A DNA stretch of 64,000 nucleotides from NCBI GenBank assembly GCA_034401135.1, contig JAWZSP010000010.1:620001-684000 (forward strand), read 5' to 3'. A program made the translations under genes and the position numbers. The DNA comes from Volutella citrinella. Taxonomy: Eukaryota; Ascomycota; Sordariomycetes; Hypocreales; Nectriaceae. Each line of letters starts with the position of its first letter. The first letter of the stretch is position 1. Shown one piece after another: positions 1 to 9,400 of this stretch. Below the pieces are notes generated by a model. That model searched no databases. It had not been told where the DNA came from and saw nothing but the letters and a program-made list of their open reading frames with translations.

Positions 1-408
1 GCAGCGGTCGACGTGGCTGCTTTTGCGGCAATAACATCAACAGCCAAGGCATTGCATGGGCTGTGGCTCTCGCGCCTCGCCCGCACTGTCGCGCACGAGC
101 TGGGGCATTGTTTTGGGATGGATCACTGCGTCTACTTTGCGTGTATGATGCAAGGCACGGCCAACATGCACGAGGACGTCTGCCAGCCACCATACCTCTG
201 CCCTGTATGCTTGACCAAGGTTAAATCCGCCATCGCTGTCGAGCTCCTAGGCGGCAACGAGGAAAAGCAGCGGCTGTACATCAAGGAGAGATACCAGGCT
301 CTGGCTGCGGTTTGTGACGAGTGGAAGCATGTTGGGCTGTTTGCAGCATATGGCGCTTGGCTTCAAGTTAGATTGCAAAGCCCGGGATTTGAAGGACTCG
401 ATTGGTAG
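1..408 (+). CDS. Archaemetzincin-like zinc metallopeptidase, 3' part
   Basis: The frame is open from base 1, so the gene starts outside the window; the GTG at 13 is only an internal codon. The protein shows HELGHCFGMDHC followed by a Cys four residues on, then a Met, and later CPVC. This is the archaemetzincin (M54) signature: HExxHxxGxxH zinc ligands, with a four-cysteine second zinc site. The family hydrolyses peptides and is cytosolic or nuclear in eukaryotes; its physiological substrate is poorly known. The Glu of HExxH is present, so the enzyme looks catalytically competent. The C-terminus after CPVC (about 70 residues) ends at TAG 406-408 and is family-typical in length. It is the only conserved housekeeping-like gene near this edge and may mark where the accessory region begins. 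Confidence 0.85.
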   Translation, partial: AAVDVAAFAAITSTAKALHGLWLSRLARTVAHELGHCFGMDHCVYFACMMQGTANMHEDVCQPPYLCPVCLTKVKSAIAVELLGGNEEKQRLYIKERYQALAAVCDEWKHVGLFAAYGAWLQVRLQSPGFEGLDW

Positions 409-541
409 GATTTACATAGACAAGTCACGTCCAGCGCCAGCACTTTGTATTCTTGAATCTTCTCGGCCCTGGAGCGAAGAAAGCCGAGCACCCTAAAAGA
501 GACCAGCATTATTTCATAATACCCCATGAACCCTGATATAT

Positions 542-979
542 CTAATACATAGCACATATAGTATTTTTAAACTTCCCAGCATTACACCATCCTAAAGCCG
601 GGACCTGGGGAAATGCCGTACCCTCACAGCCATTATCTGAACACCGCCCCAAGTTGTAATCTTCCCACTCATCACTGCAAGGGCATCCCGCAAAGATATT
701 GGGAATTTCCGAGTCCCCAATTGGACAAAGGCCTGGCGTGTTCTCTGTTCCTCCGCAGCCTTCGTCAGTGCATGCCCGCTTATAGCTAGGACAATTGCTC
801 TTGCACGGGGCGCCCCTCCTTTTGCTGGACAGGCATGTGCCGTCTAGCCCGCCTACCGAATGGACTCCGTCACAATCAACGTCGTTGCAAAGTGGCTTCA
901 AGCCAGGTAGTGCAGTTACTGCTGGAAGAGACGCCAGCATAAAGGCCGCAAGTAGTGACAAAGGCTTGTTTAGCTGCAT
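542..979 (-). CDS. Small secreted cysteine-rich protein, candidate effector
   Basis: A single 145-codon exon. Residues 1-23 form a signal peptide (hydrophobic LSLLAAFMLASLPAVTA, cleavage near ALP). The mature part of about 122 residues has 14 cysteines. It contains three similar units, each CxDxxCxG...GxC, beginning at Cys31, Cys70 and Cys113, so it seems built by internal duplication. The even number of cysteines suggests disulphide pairing in an extracellular protein. On the minus strand a TATTTAAG box lies about 80 bases upstream of the ATG. I do not recognise the family. Proteins of this size and cysteine content are commonly effectors, antimicrobial proteins or wall-associated proteins; which one applies cannot be told from sequence. 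Confidence 0.75.
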   Translation of the reverse strand: MQLNKPLSLLAAFMLASLPAVTALPGLKPLCNDVDCDGVHSVGGLDGTCLSSKRRGAPCKSNCPSYKRACTDEGCGGTENTPGLCPIGDSEIPNIFAGCPCSDEWEDYNLGRCSDNGCEGTAFPQVPALGWCNAGKFKNTICAMY

Positions 980-1139
980 TGTTCAGGGTGCGATGAGGTC
1001 GATTCGTAGCAGCAGTAATTATAGGGTAAAGAAAATTACTTGCCCGAGCTTAAATAGTGGGATAGATGGCAATAGCAATGGTAATGGCAATGGCAATGCC
1101 TCAATAAACCAGTGCGAAACTGCCCGCTTTTAGAGACCT

Positions 1140-2165
1140 GCATCTCGAACTTGCGAAGCTATCCTGCACACGACATCTATCTATAGAATAAACTGTGCTT
1201 CCTCCTCCTCATCCTGATCCTTGGGCGCTATTTAGACAATGGGATTGTAGAACTTTGAGAAATTCGCTCAGCCTAAGTGGCTCTATCGCTTCCAAAAAAA
1301 AAAACCCCCCAAAAAACTAGCCAACCAATTGCAATTACAGTCAGTTCCTGATTCTGAGACGCTGCACGGGGGACTGGAGCCCCTCATCTTAGCGAATTTT
1401 TCGCATCGATGCCTTCTGGAACGGTGCACGCTACTAAGGATGAGTCCTAGTCGACTTTACTACTCTAAGTCTAGGGAGGATCTCGGCCCGCATTGAATCG
1501 CTGCCCGGGATGTATGAGTGGCGCAATCCTATGCGCACTAAAACGATGCATGTCGTGAAAAGGAAGAAAACGAAAAGAAAAAGACGCGCGGGCTCACCTT
1601 GAGCTGTTGTCGCTTGGCTTAAACTTGAAATAGCACGGTCTGTAAGGGGGTGGCCTGCCGTTGAAATATATACTTACAAGTTCGACCTCGGCGGATTAGC
1701 TAGAAGGAACTGGAAAGATAGACAACCGAGGTAAGATTATATTCGTATTCGTATCATTAGGCAAGGCTCCTGTCTAATCACATACTATATCGAACAACTG
1801 ATTATATATATAGTATATATTAGGACGTTATCATCTGCGTGTTGAAGCGATGCGTGACTCTTTAACCGTATTAAACTTTGCAAGCAGGAGCTGCAGGGGC
1901 GAATTGTTACAGGGATTATTTATCCATATTAAAAAAAACTTAATAAGCAGGATTCTCTAGTAAAGGATTCTGCTAGAGGATCTAGTAGGCGGCCGCGGGC
2001 GAGGTTTGCACAGGGAAATCAACTTAAAAAATAATAAACCGTTATAGAAGTGGACCAGGAGTCAAGAAATATTTATTATAAAAGTCAACTATGCCATATT
2101 ATCTAACATCTCATTCTCTTACCTATTAGGCTTATTTGAAACCACTCTCCATTCTATCTACTATA
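1140..2165. other. Gene-free stretch
   Basis: No coding frame of note. It holds a short A-run followed by C-run near 1292-1310, several TA-rich patches (around 1740-1830 and 1930-2090) that look mutated, and the presumed promoter of the secreted-protein gene that starts at 2166. A simple repeat of the GGCAAT/GGTAAT type lies just before it at about 1066-1100. Confidence 0.5.
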
Positions 2166-3034
2166 ATGATGCTCTCTTTCTTTTACTATGCGTTGCTATG
2201 TCAAGCAGCAGTTTCTATAAACGCAGCACCGCTGGATGAGGCTCATGAGCTCCGGCATAGCGATGCCTCTAGCAGCACTGTTCAAGAGTATGTATTCAGA
2301 ATGGTTCAAGATGCTTAAATCTATAGATCTAACTTTCAGATGATAGTTTGCCCCTGTCTGAAAGAAACATATTGCCAAAGCGAGCCGATAACCGCCCTCG
2401 GCCCGGGCCGCTCATCCCTACTCCTCAGTTCCTACGTCAGATCCCAGGAATTAGCAATGCCGGTTTTAGGAGTGCATTAAGGATGACCAGGTTGAATTAT
2501 GAACCACCTATGGTCCTAAATCTTTTAGAGGGGCAGCGAGCACTCGTGCTCGGGGCATCACGTTTAGCAGGTAAGGTCGCGACCGAGGTCTACCAGTTGA
2601 CCCAAGATGCAGCCGTCAGGTTCTCTAGAGAACTCACGGCTGAAGGACCTGACATGGAGACTGCTCGAGTTCTGGAGAGGGTCGGTGATTTTCTTAAAGG
2701 CACCGAGGAAAGAGCTGCTGGGCTCCAAGTTCAAGGAATCACCATCTATTCGACGATTACCTTGGCCGATGAGTGGGAAGGGGCAAACTGGGCCCAGCTC
2801 AACGAGTTGTCCACAAACCCTACCTCTAGGGTGCACGAACTCGAAGCAATGATCTGCGCGATCTTTAACGACGTAATAGCAGGGGGATTTCCATATGCGG
2901 AGTATGCCCTCGGAGTCCCTGGCGTTAATAGTGCTGGCGTATTGACCGGTCATTTCATCGCTCGCGCATTTGTGCGCATTTTTGTGCTAAAAGGGGGTCA
3001 ACAGCCTCCCCCAGGGCATGATGAGTTTAGATAG
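2166..3034 (+). CDS. Secreted protein of unknown family with Kex2-type site (one intron)
   Basis: Two exons, 2166-2287 and 2347-3034. The intron (2288-2346) has donor GTATGT, branch sequence CTAAC at 2329-2333 and acceptor TAG; splicing joins an otherwise out-of-frame signal peptide to the long 3' frame, giving 269 residues. I chose the ATG at 2166 because upstream codons in frame include no ATG. Residues 1-22 form a signal peptide. After about 50 residues an LPKR dibasic site precedes ADN, typical of Kex2 processing in the Golgi, so residues 23 to about 50 look like a propeptide. The mature part has no cysteine pairs worth noting and no membrane segment. I do not recognise the fold; it may be a secreted effector or enzyme. 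The coding region seems intact. Confidence 0.7.
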
Positions 3035-3155
3035 GGAAAATGTTAGTATATTCTTATACTCTATGTATAGCCTAGAGTGTGATAAGGGACAGGGAAGAAT
3101 CGACACAGTGCTGGGTCGGTGTAGCTGTCACAGTCGAACTGGCTTGGCCGAGTGA

Positions 3156-3566
3156 TATAGCGCGCATGTTTACTCCGTGGTGGAAATATCCGAGAGAAGC
3201 TATGGAAGAGATGATCCGACGACAATTCGCTGTCTCGACCGCGTGAGCTGGTACCTGTACCAGGTTGGGAGATTCAAAGAGGCCGAGGAAACAGTTAGAA
3301 AAGTTCTGAGATGGAGCTGGGTCATCATCGGCACTAGCAACAATGAATATTCCATGCTCAAGTTCTTGAGACGACTCTCCCTGCCCCTGGTCCAGCAGGA
3401 AAAGTGTGAAGAGGCAGAGATGCTGCTTAAGGAAGCGTTGGAGGCAAGGATGACCAAGTATGTGAAGAATGCGGCGGAGGTGCGTCTCAACCCCAAGCCC
3501 AACCCATCAACCCATGCCCGCATGCCAACCCTGCAGGCGAGTCTCTGCAGCAAAGACCCGAGCTAG
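3156..3566 (+). pseudogene. TPR-repeat fragment of an NLR-like protein
   Basis: The frame opens after a stop at 3153 with no ATG. It encodes about one and a half tetratricopeptide repeats: a WYLYQVGRFKEAEETVRKVL unit, then QQEKCEEAEMLLKEALEAR. These repeats are typical of the C-terminal half of fungal NB-ARC/NACHT-TPR proteins. Both ends are ragged and the last 30 residues are unrelated, so I read this as a fragment. The N-terminal domain of the same protein type lies just downstream (3861) rather than upstream, so the locus is rearranged. Confidence 0.55.
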
Positions 3567-3860
3567 CAGCGCAGTTTTTATAGGGGTGAGGTCAGTTACT
3601 CTAAAAGCTCAAATTACTGTGAAACCATGTAGCAAGCCGGACGGTGCGGCTGCGGCAGGCCTGTTGCGTCTGATTGATAGGATGGTCCTTTGCTCCTTTA
3701 CGCGAGGCTGTCGTTGCGGCAAGATCGACCGGAGTCACGTGAGGCCAGCCGGTAGCGTAGCCTCACCACCCCTCACTTATCAGGCCATCCGAGATGCTTC
3801 GACCTCAGGCGTCATCAGTACGGTTAACGGACCCATGATCCACCCCTTTTGGTTCTAAGC

Positions 3861-3991
3861 ATGAGCCCCACACGCCCTGCCTCTCGGAACGACTTCGAGA
3901 TTGCCATCCTCTGCGCCCTCTCACTCGAAGCAGAAGCCGTTCAACAACTCTTCGATCACGATTGGGACGATGACGGCCCACCCTACGATAA
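3861..3991 (+). pseudogene. N-terminus of a nucleoside-phosphorylase-type NLR-like protein, broken
   Basis: Begins at an ATG and reads SRNDFEIAILCALSLEAEAV, then DDDGPPYDK. This is the start of the PNP/UDP-type nucleoside phosphorylase domain that opens many fungal STAND/NLR-like proteins. Homology stops after about 43 residues, at roughly 3991, where foreign sequence begins. No glycine-rich phosphate loop or nucleotide-binding ATPase domain follows. In this protein class the domain acts as an effector or sensor domain ahead of the ATPase. Confidence in family is fair; it is certainly incomplete. Confidence 0.55.
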
Positions 3992-4138
3992 AGTGACTAG
4001 CCTTTTGCTTCTTTCGAGCTTTCGACGCGCACGCTTGTCTCTCTGTCGCTGCAGCTCACGTTCTTTAGCTTCTTCGGCGGTGAACGTAGGGTGTGATCTC
4101 CCCGGATGCGTAAGCTCAGAAGCTTTCTTTCTTGCCAT
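3983..4138 (-). pseudogene. Short basic N-terminal fragment, probably transposon-derived
   Basis: Reads from an ATG at 4138 as MARKKASELTHPGRSH, then a strongly charged Arg/Lys/Glu helix (about residues 20-48) and stops after 51 codons where the broken phosphorylase fragment begins. It resembles the charged N-termini of fungal transposon or transposon-captured proteins, but I cannot assign a family. Upstream (4262-4318) sits a pair of similar 15-base units of the form CGGGGxGTCATCGC about 40 bases apart, which could be subterminal repeats of the same element. Low certainty. Confidence 0.3.
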
Positions 4139-4405
4139 GAGAGGCCACTAGACGAAGAATAACTTGAGAGGTGATGTTCCAGTTGACGCTGGGAATCCGG
4201 GCTGAAGTTGTTAGTTACTCGTTTGAAGATTCGTTTAATTAAGGGGTTGCAGCTTACTTTGCCGGGGAGTCATCGCTTAGGTGGGGAATTTTGGTAATTT
4301 TTGTCGGGGGGTCATCGCCGAGTTAGGAATTTTATGGGCCTCTATGGTGAACCGAACCTTTAATTGGCTGAAGCTTGTGGTATTTTTTTCTGAACTCGAA
4401 GGTGT
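4139..4405. repeat. Gene-free stretch with two GGGGxGTCATCGC repeats
   Basis: Two direct repeats, CCGGGGAGTCATCGC (4262-4276) and TCGGGGGGTCATCGC (4304-4318), in a short stretch between the charged fragment and the truncated TLH. No coding. Possibly the subterminal part of a transposon; the ends are not identifiable. Confidence 0.35.
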
Positions 4406-6400
4406 CTACTGTCCGCCCATCAAGTGAGTAAACATGAACATCTGCTCACGGAACCGGTCCACGGCGACTCCGTACTCCCTCACCGCCCGGGCCCGATATG
4501 GATTCTGTGTGTCCAATGACTCCGCGAACCACACCTTCATCCGTGCGTCACTCGCCACGATCCGCTCCGTGACCCAATCGTCCCCGGCGGCCAGCCACGG
4601 CCGGTTGATCTCGCTCCGCATAAATGAATGACCTACCTCGGTCTCTCCGTGCTGGTCGTGGATCTGCGACCACGGAATCGGCGGCAACGTAACCTGCAAC
4701 TCGACCGCATCCGGGTCCTCCACCATCGCCAACGTGGCCAATGTGCGGCGTGCCTCTGCAACCAAGCTGTGTAACATGTCCTGGATCGCCCCGGTCGATA
4801 ACTGCACGTTGCGGCATATGATGGTATCGCCGTTCCGCCAATCGATCGTCTCCTGGCCCGGCGTTGTGAATCGGATCTTGAACCCGTACGACCGTGAGTT
4901 GATGATCCAGTTCATCGGCGTCGGGTCCGCCTCTGCGTCATCGGACATCCGCGTCATGTACCGCCGCACCTTGCGCCGCACGATACGGAACAATCCGTCG
5001 CCTTTCTCCTCGGCCTCCCGCGGGTTCATGATCTGCGATAACCGGGCAACCTCGGCACGGCGCTGCCGCATGCTCTGGTATAATACCAGATACTTGGCCA
5101 TCCGAATCACGGCTGAATATACCGTTGTATACTCCATCGCCGTCTTCCACCCACCCGCTGCGTCGAGCCCCATAACGGCCAACGCGCTGATGATGATATT
5201 GTCGTAATGTCTCCCGCTCTTGATCTGGTGGTCCAAAAAATGCTCCAACATATCGGCGCACGCATTCTGCACTATGTCGGGTGTCCACCGGCCGGCTCTG
5301 TCGGTGCCGGCGACCGTTTCCCTGACTGCCCGTCCGTACAATTCCCATGCCGCCTCCTGGGCGATTGTCATGCGGAATGGCGGCATTTCTTCCTTGTCCC
5401 ATGCCTGCACGCGCTCCCAGATGCACAACATGGTCCGCCATGTGTCCTTATACCGGCCCCATGAATCCGGCTCCATGATGCCGTTGAACGGCGCGTGGGT
5501 TGTGACGTGGACCTCCTTTCGCTCCACCTCGAACAATACCGCCCCGCCCTCGCCCAACCGGACGGCCGCCTCGTATGCATTCTCAAACACCGTCTCCATG
5601 ACCTGCCACTTACGCTGCAGCATGGCCTCCTCCTCACGCACCGGCTCTAGCAACGTCTGCAGCCGGTCCTTGGCGATGCCCTGTAAATGCCCTGCCCACC
5701 CGACCCTCTCTAACCACGCGTTGGCTTCGGCCTTTCCGTCAACCGCCTGGATCATCCTCTCCATATTGGCTCTCAAAACGTCGGCGATGGCCTGCTGCGA
5801 TGCCCGAATTGCCATGGCCCGCCCGTCTGTCGATCTGCTCGGGTGGCCCTGCTGCTGGTCCTCCCGGCCGATCTCGAACCAGCGACTAGCGTTGCCACTC
5901 TTGAAAAAACGCTGGCATCGGACGTTGACTCTCCACGGCACCTGCCTCTCCTCGGTGGCCCGCTGCCGCACGTTTCCGCCCTTCTTCCAGTCGCTGGTCC
6001 AAGAATGTTTTTCCCGATAGTGCTTCTGTATACCCTGTGGGGTGCTGCATGCATAATCGTCATGGTGGCATGCAAATGGCAAAACCTGGGGCGGCATGAT
6101 CCACGGCACCGGCCCATCTTCTGGGTCGGGGAATACAAACCGTTGCAACAATACGGCCTGGCTGCGGATGATGCCTGGGATGCTCTGTATGGCCTGCTGG
6201 ATTGCCTGCGCCTCGCTGCCTGCCTTGCTGTGTTGATCCTGTAAATGTGCCCTGACCTCATCAGCTACCTTGGCAAACTTGCATATTGTGCATACTACTA
6301 CCTTGAACCTGGCTAAATGGGTGAACGGGGCTATTATACTCTTGTCCTCTCTGTTATTGTTATCCCTACTATTCTTTCTGCTGGGCCCCGTGCAGTGCAT
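4406..6400 (-). pseudogene. TLH-family gene: OrsD zinc-finger plus core-binding region, 3'-truncated
   Basis: 664 codons open from ATG 6400. Residues 30-180 form an OrsD (DUF3505) domain: C37xxC40 with H52/H57, then C111, C118, H127, H132, the conserved VPWRVNVRCQRFF segment (W156, Q163) and RWFEIG. Residues 215-660 match the central region of the other TLH copies, ending FTHLMGGQ. In intact copies this GGQ is followed at once by the catalytic Arg segment of the recombinase domain; here a TAG and unrelated sequence follow. The protein therefore lacks the entire YR and helicase parts. Only 16 bases separate its start from the stop of the upstream gene on the same strand. It could still encode a DNA-binding, non-catalytic protein, but a truncated remnant is simpler. 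Confidence 0.7.
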
Positions 6401-6415
6401 CCCTTGTTGCAGCTA

Positions 6416-6433
6416 GTCAACTCTTATTGAGTA
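6416..6433. repeat. 18-bp sequence shared with 50342-50359
   Basis: GTCAACTCTTATTGAGTA occurs here, across the stop codon of the OrsD-YR-OrsD gene, and identically at 50342-50359, where a gene is cut beside a palindrome array. It contains the short inverted pair CTC...GAG. The identity ends sharply on both sides. It may be a shared insertion-target or element-end sequence; chance is not excluded. Confidence 0.4.
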
Positions 6434-9400
6434 GGATAGGCTCTTCCCTAACCCGACTAACCTCAAACCACCTACCGCCATAACCCCAATGACAAAGCCG
6501 CTGACAGATGACGCCTTCCCTCCATGGCATTGAGGGTCGGCCTTGGGGGGTTCGATCATGAACGTTGCCACCCCTCTTCCAATCATTGACCCACCCATGC
6601 TGAGTGCGGCAGTGCGCCTGAATCCCGTGTATGTTGCGGACGACGTATGCGCATTCATTGCAACCTAATCCATCTCTACGAGGCGGCTGAATATATGGTA
6701 TTGGGTTGGTATCAGGCGGTGGGTATTCCCATAGCTGCATCTCATCCTGATCCTGGACGAGTCCGGGCACCGCCATTATCTCACCCACAATCTTCCTTCG
6801 TTCTGATATTGAAAAGGTATGATTATGACATGGTAGGAGGAGATGGGACTTAGCCTCAGTGGCCAGTATGACATACTTACAAGCTATGCATGCCATCAGG
6901 TTCCACTGCGCCAGGTGAACAAAGGGCCCAATAGTCAACAATGATCTCTCGACTGCAGACTCCGTGGATAATTGGCCTTGATCCTCAATATGCAAGGTAG
7001 ACGGCCCAACTGGGGATGGCAGGACTATAGGCACGTTGTCTGCACAAGAGGCTGTGCCTAAGTCATTGTCACTGCCTAGATATTGCAGGTCAGCATCAGC
7101 GTCTGCAGGATCACCTTCAGTCGGCGATGCAAGTCTAGCTCGCTTTCTAATGGGGGGTGATTCGGCTGCGTGTGCTGAAAGACGCCGTTTGCTAGGAGAT
7201 AGGCCCCCATCAGTGCTCATGAGTGCGCTTGCAGACCCAGTGGTCTCGTTGTCCGCCAAGGGTTGATCAACTGAGAGCATAGAGTCCTCCCCCCATAGAA
7301 AAGCATGCCAGCTGGCTGATACCCTGGCGTAGTTTTGGAGCAAGGCAGGCTGTAAGGAGTCCGGATAGGCGCCGTCGAGTCCGTATGTCATATGGCGCTG
7401 CATAGGCCTATGGCCACTCTGCCAGGCAAACACAGGATCATGCCCCGCCGCCCGAGTCACGTCGTCGTATCGGTTAAAACGCTCGGCGGCGGCACGGACG
7501 TGGCGTTCTGTGATGGCGATCGAAATTTGGCGATACAGCTGGACTCCAATGCCGTCAGGAACGCCTGGCGTGGCATCACAATGTCGTCGGAGTTCTTTTG
7601 TGAAGGTTGAAGAATCCCAGGATGTACCAATTTTTGATAGAGGCGCAAAGAGCAATACTATGCCATTGGTCTCGGAATGGAAACACTTACGCAGTATTGC
7701 CAGGGCCAAGGGTCGGATATAGATTATGTAGTGAAGTAAAAGGCGAGAGACAAGTTGAGAGAAGAAGCGAGCGACGCAGAATTCCTGGTTTGTCGCCAGA
7801 CGGGCCTTGTGATGTCGGGTGACCGAACATATCTGGCCGCCCCAGATATAAATTCCCCGAGACCTCGACGACGTATTAGAGTACTCCACTGTTAGCAGCT
7901 CAGAGATCCGCGCGCATTGGCCACCATCTAAGTTGCAGAGAACCATAAGCGTCTTCAGGAAGTCATCATGGGCTTCGAGATAAGCCTGGGCAGCCTTGGC
8001 ATCCCAAGCGCCCTGAGTTCTGGCATGTGTTCGAACCAGCCCATTAACAGGCGAGATGCATGCCCTCAGCAGGACTTCGAGGTAGGCATCTGCCAGCTGG
8101 TTGGTGGGATCAGACACAAAGGAGTAGCCTGGAGTTGTCGTGGCCATCCTGTCCCGAATATAGGTCATATCAATATCAGGAGGCTCCCAGTCGTACATGA
8201 GCCGAGCGGAGAGAGCGGTTGCTGACTGAAGCACACATCGGGCCATGTTACGGAAGTTCCCCATCGAAAGCTGTTGATTCCCATCCCAAGACAGGACTTC
8301 GCCGTCCTCGCTCCAATGGAAATAGAATACTGCGCCCTGGGACCTTCGAAGAGCAGAGCCATACGACAACAGGCTTAGGAATTCGCCCATAACTGACAAA
8401 GTCCCATCGCACATGTATCGACGTCGGGCAGCCAGAAGTCTTGTCAATTGCCCATAGCGGGGTCTTCGGGGAATGCCGATATAACCATGCGAGAACTGAG
8501 GCAGTATGGCTTCGAGGAAGATCAATCGCGAGCAATAGATAAACCGTGATAATATCGGAGTGAACCGGTGGGGCATGAGGTATTCGTCACCGTTGGGAGC
8601 CGACAACCCGCGGACTGCGCTGAAGTATACGAGCATCGTCGAGCCTGCAAGGCCATCCTCGAATTCTTCGCAAAGTGCAAAGTAGCAGAAGCGGAGCAGA
8701 AGATCAACTGCTCGATTGCCGTGTTGCCTCTGCTGGGTAGCATCTGATGATGACGTTGAGGTTGAATCTGTGTCTGACTGGGCGCTTTCCTGCTCGTCTG
8801 GGGACTCATACTCTTCACCATATTCCAGTTCATCCTCCTCAAGTGAATCTTGATCCTCGTCATCGTCCGCTTGGTCTTCATATTCGTACCCATCAATCAC
8901 GCTCATTCTATCGTCATCGGCATCCTCGGCCTCCCAGATATCATCCCCCCAGAGGTCTAACAGGGCTCTGAGTTGACGTCGACCAAGACGTCGACCCATG
9001 ATAGTCTTCGCCGTCGCGGGCAGAATGCGGGATAGACGCAGCGAAAAGCAGATAAAGCGTTTCAACTCTTTCCGATAAAGCTTCTCTGAAGATAGCCTGG
9101 AAACCAGCTCAAAGGGTGCCTTGTAAGGTTGATCTGGAAACCTGCCGCGGAGCCACCTCCTTAAGCAGACGTCAGTGCTTCTGGCGGTCTCGCTGCACTG
9201 GTCCAGTAGTCGATCTATTGCCGGTATCATAGAAGCTAGCTTCCGCTCATCACTTGCTGAACTCTGTACGAGCTGCCCGTCGACCATACCAAGAGACAAG
9301 GGCTGAACAGGCTCGCGAGGGGGCAGCGCGGTCAAAGAGACGAGGACATCACGCCGAGCGTGCTCAAGCAGCTTTGGCCAGCCAGTGCGACGCAGCCAGT

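Noticed and set aside
4938..5441. Long frames on both strands inside the TLH-family genes (also 5220-6020, 11951-12421, 13242-13997, 36918-37373)
   Set aside because: They overlap coding sequence with clear domains on the minus strand, have shuffled composition and no domains of their own; they are shadows of GC-rich coding DNA.
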